Assembly (NCBI GenBank): GCA_964580655.1
Contig: CAZOMR010000162.1
Location: 1-7,807, forward strand
Reading direction: 5' to 3'
DNA length: 7,807 nt
From: CAZOMR01 sp964580655
GTDB lineage: Bacteria > RBG-13-61-14 > CAZOMR01
A model generated the notes under the pieces. That model had not been told where the DNA came from and ran no database searches. It was given only the letters and a program-made list of their open reading frames with translations. The position numbers and the translations under genes were made by a program. Of the stretch, positions 5,600-7,807 are shown one piece after another; position 1 is the stretch's first letter, and each line of letters starts with the position of its first letter.

Positions 5600-6799
5600 C
5601 TATTTTTTAATCAATTCCATGACAGCGGCTTCTAGGCCGTCGAGAGAGAGGTCGAACATTGGGAAGACTGTTCTTATTTTAGCGATGGTATAATTCCCTG
5701 CGGTAAAGTCCCACTGGTTTTCATTCTTTGGATTAAGCCAGACCGAATGCGGGAATGTGCGTGCTAAAAGTTGAAGCCACCACAATCCGGGCCGGGACTG
5801 GTGTCCGCCGTATTCGATCATTCCGTATTCATGCAAGAGTTCATAAGGGGCCATACTTGCGTCGCCGACTATGATCAATCTGGTCTCCGGGTCGGCCCTT
5901 GCGAAGTCCACGGTTTTGAAAGGCTTTGATCTTCGCTGTGGGTCTTCATATACGCGGTCGTAGATGCAGTTATGGAAGTAATAGTTTTTCACTTCCTTGA
6001 AATTGCTGTTCGCATACTTGAAGAGCGTGCGGCAGGCCTCTATATAAGGGTCCATAGACCAGCCGCCGTTGTCCATCATCAGGATAATCTTCAGCTTGTC
6101 CGTGAGCCTGCGGTCGTATATGATTTCAATCTCGCCTCCGTTGCGCACGGTCTGGTAAATGGTCTCGCGGATATTGAGCTGGTCTTCCGGTCCGGTCGGT
6201 GTGAGATGACGGAGCCTCTTCAGTGCCTCGGCCATCTGGCTTGAGTCAATCGGGCCGTCATACGCGTAATCTTTCCAGCGCCGCTCCATTGCCACCTTGA
6301 TCGCGGACTGGCCCATGGAACCGCCGCCTATCCTCATTCCACCCGGATGACGACCGCTGTGGCCCACGGGCGAGGTCCCCTGGGTGCCGATCCACTTATC
6401 CCCGCCATGGTGCGCCTCGGTCTGCTCCTTAAGCCGATCGAGAAAATACTTGACCAGTTCCTCCGGTGTGTACCTCTTCAGTTCCTCCGGGTCTATGCCC
6501 ATGACCTGTGCAAGTTCCTCCGGGCTTCCGAGCCATCCCTCAAGAAGCGCCCGGACTGTCGCTTCCAGCTCTTCATCTTCCATGGACTTGAATTCCGCGC
6601 CGTGGAAGTAGTGTGCGAACAGGCGGTCATAAAGGTCAAAGTGTCTCTCGCTCTTGATCATGATTGAGCGGGCCGCGATGTAGAATTTTTCAAGCGAGTT
6701 GACCAGTCCCATGTTAAGGGCTTTTTGCAGACGCAAAAACGCGGTAGGAGATATTGGAATGCCCTCGGAGCGAAGTTCATAGAAAAACGGGACGAACAT
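5600..6799 (-). CDS. CoxE-like VWA domain protein paired with the MoxR ATPase
   Basis: This 399-residue protein matches the cytoplasmic VWA proteins encoded next to MoxR ATPases. Residues 1-130 are helical. A glycine-rich linker with WIGTQGTSPVG (136-146) and a following MRIGGGS (155-161) is typical of the group. The C-terminal half is the VWA domain: metal-site loop D243-N-G-G-W-S248-M-D, YFHN (274-277), VGDASMAPYE (311-320) and WLNP (354-357). The loop departs from the standard DxSxS, so metal binding may be altered. Known MoxR/VWA pairs act in complex assembly or metal insertion into target proteins, as CoxD/CoxE do in carbon monoxide dehydrogenase maturation. The target here is unknown, since no CO dehydrogenase gene is visible. 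Three PEEL copies (residues 93-96, 104-107, 112-115) come from an exactly repeated 11-base string. It starts 6 bases after the ATPase stop, so the two are co-transcribed. Confidence 0.9.
   Translation of the reverse strand: MFVPFFYELRSEGIPISPTAFLRLQKALNMGLVNSLEKFYIAARSIMIKSERHFDLYDRLFAHYFHGAEFKSMEDEELEATVRALLEGWLGSPEELAQVMGIDPEELKRYTPEELVKYFLDRLKEQTEAHHGGDKWIGTQGTSPVGHSGRHPGGMRIGGGSMGQSAIKVAMERRWKDYAYDGPIDSSQMAEALKRLRHLTPTGPEDQLNIRETIYQTVRNGGEIEIIYDRRLTDKLKIILMMDNGGWSMDPYIEACRTLFKYANSNFKEVKNYYFHNCIYDRVYEDPQRRSKPFKTVDFARADPETRLIIVGDASMAPYELLHEYGMIEYGGHQSRPGLWWLQLLARTFPHSVWLNPKNENQWDFTAGNYTIAKIRTVFPMFDLSLDGLEAAVMELIKK
6456..6523 (-). repeat. Three exact copies of an 11-base string in the VWA gene
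   Basis: AGTTCCTCCGG (plus strand) lies at 6456-6466, 6480-6490 and 6513-6523, spaced 24 and 33 bases, both multiples of three. Each encodes Pro-Glu-Glu-Leu on the minus strand and each contains the Shine-Dalgarno-like GGAGGA. Confidence 0.6.
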
Positions 6800-6805
6800 G
6801 ATCGC

Positions 6806-7663
6806 TCACATCCCATCACCGCGGTTGATATACATCTTTGCCTGCTCCATGTCCAGGCTCTTTTTAAACAGCACCCCGAGGTAAGGGGCATCAGCTTTTT
6901 TGTCAAGCTGTTTGGCCTTGAATTCCGGGTCCGAGCTAAGTGCTCTGATCCAGTTGATGAGTTCGCGCGTGGAAGGCTTTTTCTCCACATTAGGCACCCT
7001 GCGGAGGCGGTAGAAGGTCTTGATTGCCGTGTCCGCTATGTTGCGCTGGATATCAGGAAAATGTGCATGGACTATCTTGTTCATCATCTTCGGATCAGGA
7101 AATGCTATATGGTGAAAGTTGCACCGGCCCAGAAAAGGATCGGAGAGGTCTTTCTTGGCATTTGAAGTTATGATGACTATTGGCCTGTGTTTGGCCCGGA
7201 TCGTCTTGTCAATCTCCATGATGTCAAAAGACATCTGATCGAGGACATCAAGCAGGTCGTCCTGGAAGTCGGAATCCGCCTTGTCTATTTCATCAATCAA
7301 AAGCACAACCTTGCTGTCAGAGACAAAAGCCTGGCCTATCTTGCCCATACGGATATATTCCTCTATATTCTTGACATCGCGATTTGAGTCTCCAAACCGG
7401 GCGTCATTCAGCCTGGTAAGGGTGTCGTACTGGTAGAGAGCATCAACCGCCTTCATGCTGGATTTAACATTGAGCACAATAAGCGGCAGACCCAGGTCCT
7501 CCGCAATCGCGTAGGAAAGCAGGGTCTTGCCCGTGCCGGGCTCGCCTTTCAGCAACAAGGGCATCTCCAGGGCAATGGTGATATTAACAATCTCGCGCAA
7601 CTCCGGGTCCAGGACATAGGTTGAAGTCCCCTCGAATTTTTTGACATTCCTCACTTCTTTCAT
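6806..7663 (-). CDS. MoxR-type AAA+ ATPase
   Basis: The 285-residue protein is an AAA+ ATPase of the MoxR kind (AAA_5-like). It shows Walker A GEPGTGKT (40-47), Walker B LLIDEIDKAD (121-130, with D124 and E125), sensor 1 at TSN (166-168), a likely arginine finger at R180 in FLGRC, and a sensor 2 arginine at R233 in STREL. The C-terminal lid region is short; MoxR proteins are commonly somewhat over 300 residues. It should form a ring that uses ATP hydrolysis to remodel or assemble a client protein together with the VWA partner encoded 6 bases downstream. It has no signal or membrane span and acts in the cytoplasm. The ATG at 7663 is supported by AGGAG at 7673-7677 on the minus strand, 9 bases upstream. 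A candidate promoter lies just beyond. Confidence 0.95.
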   Translation of the reverse strand: MKEVRNVKKFEGTSTYVLDPELREIVNITIALEMPLLLKGEPGTGKTLLSYAIAEDLGLPLIVLNVKSSMKAVDALYQYDTLTRLNDARFGDSNRDVKNIEEYIRMGKIGQAFVSDSKVVLLIDEIDKADSDFQDDLLDVLDQMSFDIMEIDKTIRAKHRPIVIITSNAKKDLSDPFLGRCNFHHIAFPDPKMMNKIVHAHFPDIQRNIADTAIKTFYRLRRVPNVEKKPSTRELINWIRALSSDPEFKAKQLDKKADAPYLGVLFKKSLDMEQAKMYINRGDGM

Positions 7664-7702
7664 ATTACAAAACTCCTGATCTGGATTTTTTCGATCATCT
7701 AT

Positions 7703-7731
7703 AAGATACCACTGCCCTGACTGCTATGCAA
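7703..7731 (-). promoter_or_regulatory. Candidate promoter of the MoxR/VWA operon
   Basis: On the minus strand TTGCAT (7731-7726) and TATCTT (7708-7703) are 17 bases apart. The predicted start near 7696 gives a leader of about 33 bases with the AGGAG ribosome site at 7673-7677. The -35 matches the consensus only in TTG. Confidence 0.35.
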
Positions 7732-7754
7732 CTTTTCCTTTTCGGGGTCAGGGC
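7714..7754. repeat. Inverted repeat bracketing the MoxR operon -35
   Basis: GCCCTGAC (7714-7721) and GTCAGGGC (7747-7754) are perfect inverted copies, 25 bases apart. The candidate -35 lies between them and one arm lies in the -35/-10 spacer, the position expected of a repressor or activator site. A further TCAGGGC follows at 7756-7762 in direct orientation. No regulator gene is adjacent, so the role is inference. Confidence 0.4.
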
Positions 7755-7807
7755 TTCAGGGCCTGTTGCCTAAAACACAACATTTGAAATGAAACATATA
7801 ATTACCC

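Noticed and set aside
6725..7165. A 146-codon plus-strand open frame across the ATPase/VWA junction
   Set aside because: It is antisense to two well-supported genes, has no recognisable domain and no ribosome site.
7797..7802. A perfect TATAAT at the right edge on the plus strand
   Set aside because: The -35 position holds AACACA, a poor match, and the window ends before any gene start can be seen.

Overview
The window holds seven protein-coding genes, nearly all on intact open frames, with short intergenic gaps and moderate GC content. No rRNA, tRNA, CRISPR array or complete mobile element was recognised. The gene content points to a Gram-negative bacterium of the Deltaproteobacteria/Desulfobacterota-Myxococcota kind. 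The clues are a response regulator fused to a PilZ-like domain of the Myxococcus-type paralogous family, a B12-binding radical SAM protein, and a MoxR ATPase paired with a CoxE-like VWA protein. This placement is inference from family content only.

Left part (1-2323, + strand): a 25-base hairpin and a near-consensus sigma70-type promoter precede a secreted TPR protein. Eight bases after its stop codon starts a 475-residue B12-binding radical SAM protein, so the two are probably co-transcribed.

Middle part (2324-5446): an extended-SDR NAD-dependent epimerase on the minus strand is divergent from a receiver-PilZ regulator on the plus strand. The regulator converges on a minus-strand protein of unknown function with an N-terminal zinc ribbon. 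The divergent spacer carries a good promoter for the epimerase and a weaker one for the regulator.

Right part (5447-7807, minus strand): a MoxR-type AAA+ ATPase is followed six bases later by a CoxE-like VWA protein, the standard two-gene MoxR/VWA chaperone-like module. A 153-base gap containing a GGGTCTGACCC palindrome separates it from the zinc-ribbon gene, which reads in the same direction and may belong to the same functional group. Upstream of the ATPase gene, an 8-base inverted repeat brackets the -35 of a candidate promoter.

I do not see a clearly new multi-gene system. The best candidates for new biology are the uncharacterised zinc-ribbon protein beside the MoxR/VWA pair, the PilZ-like domain lacking the canonical Asp/Asn, and the leaderless-looking starts of the two plus-strand transcription units.
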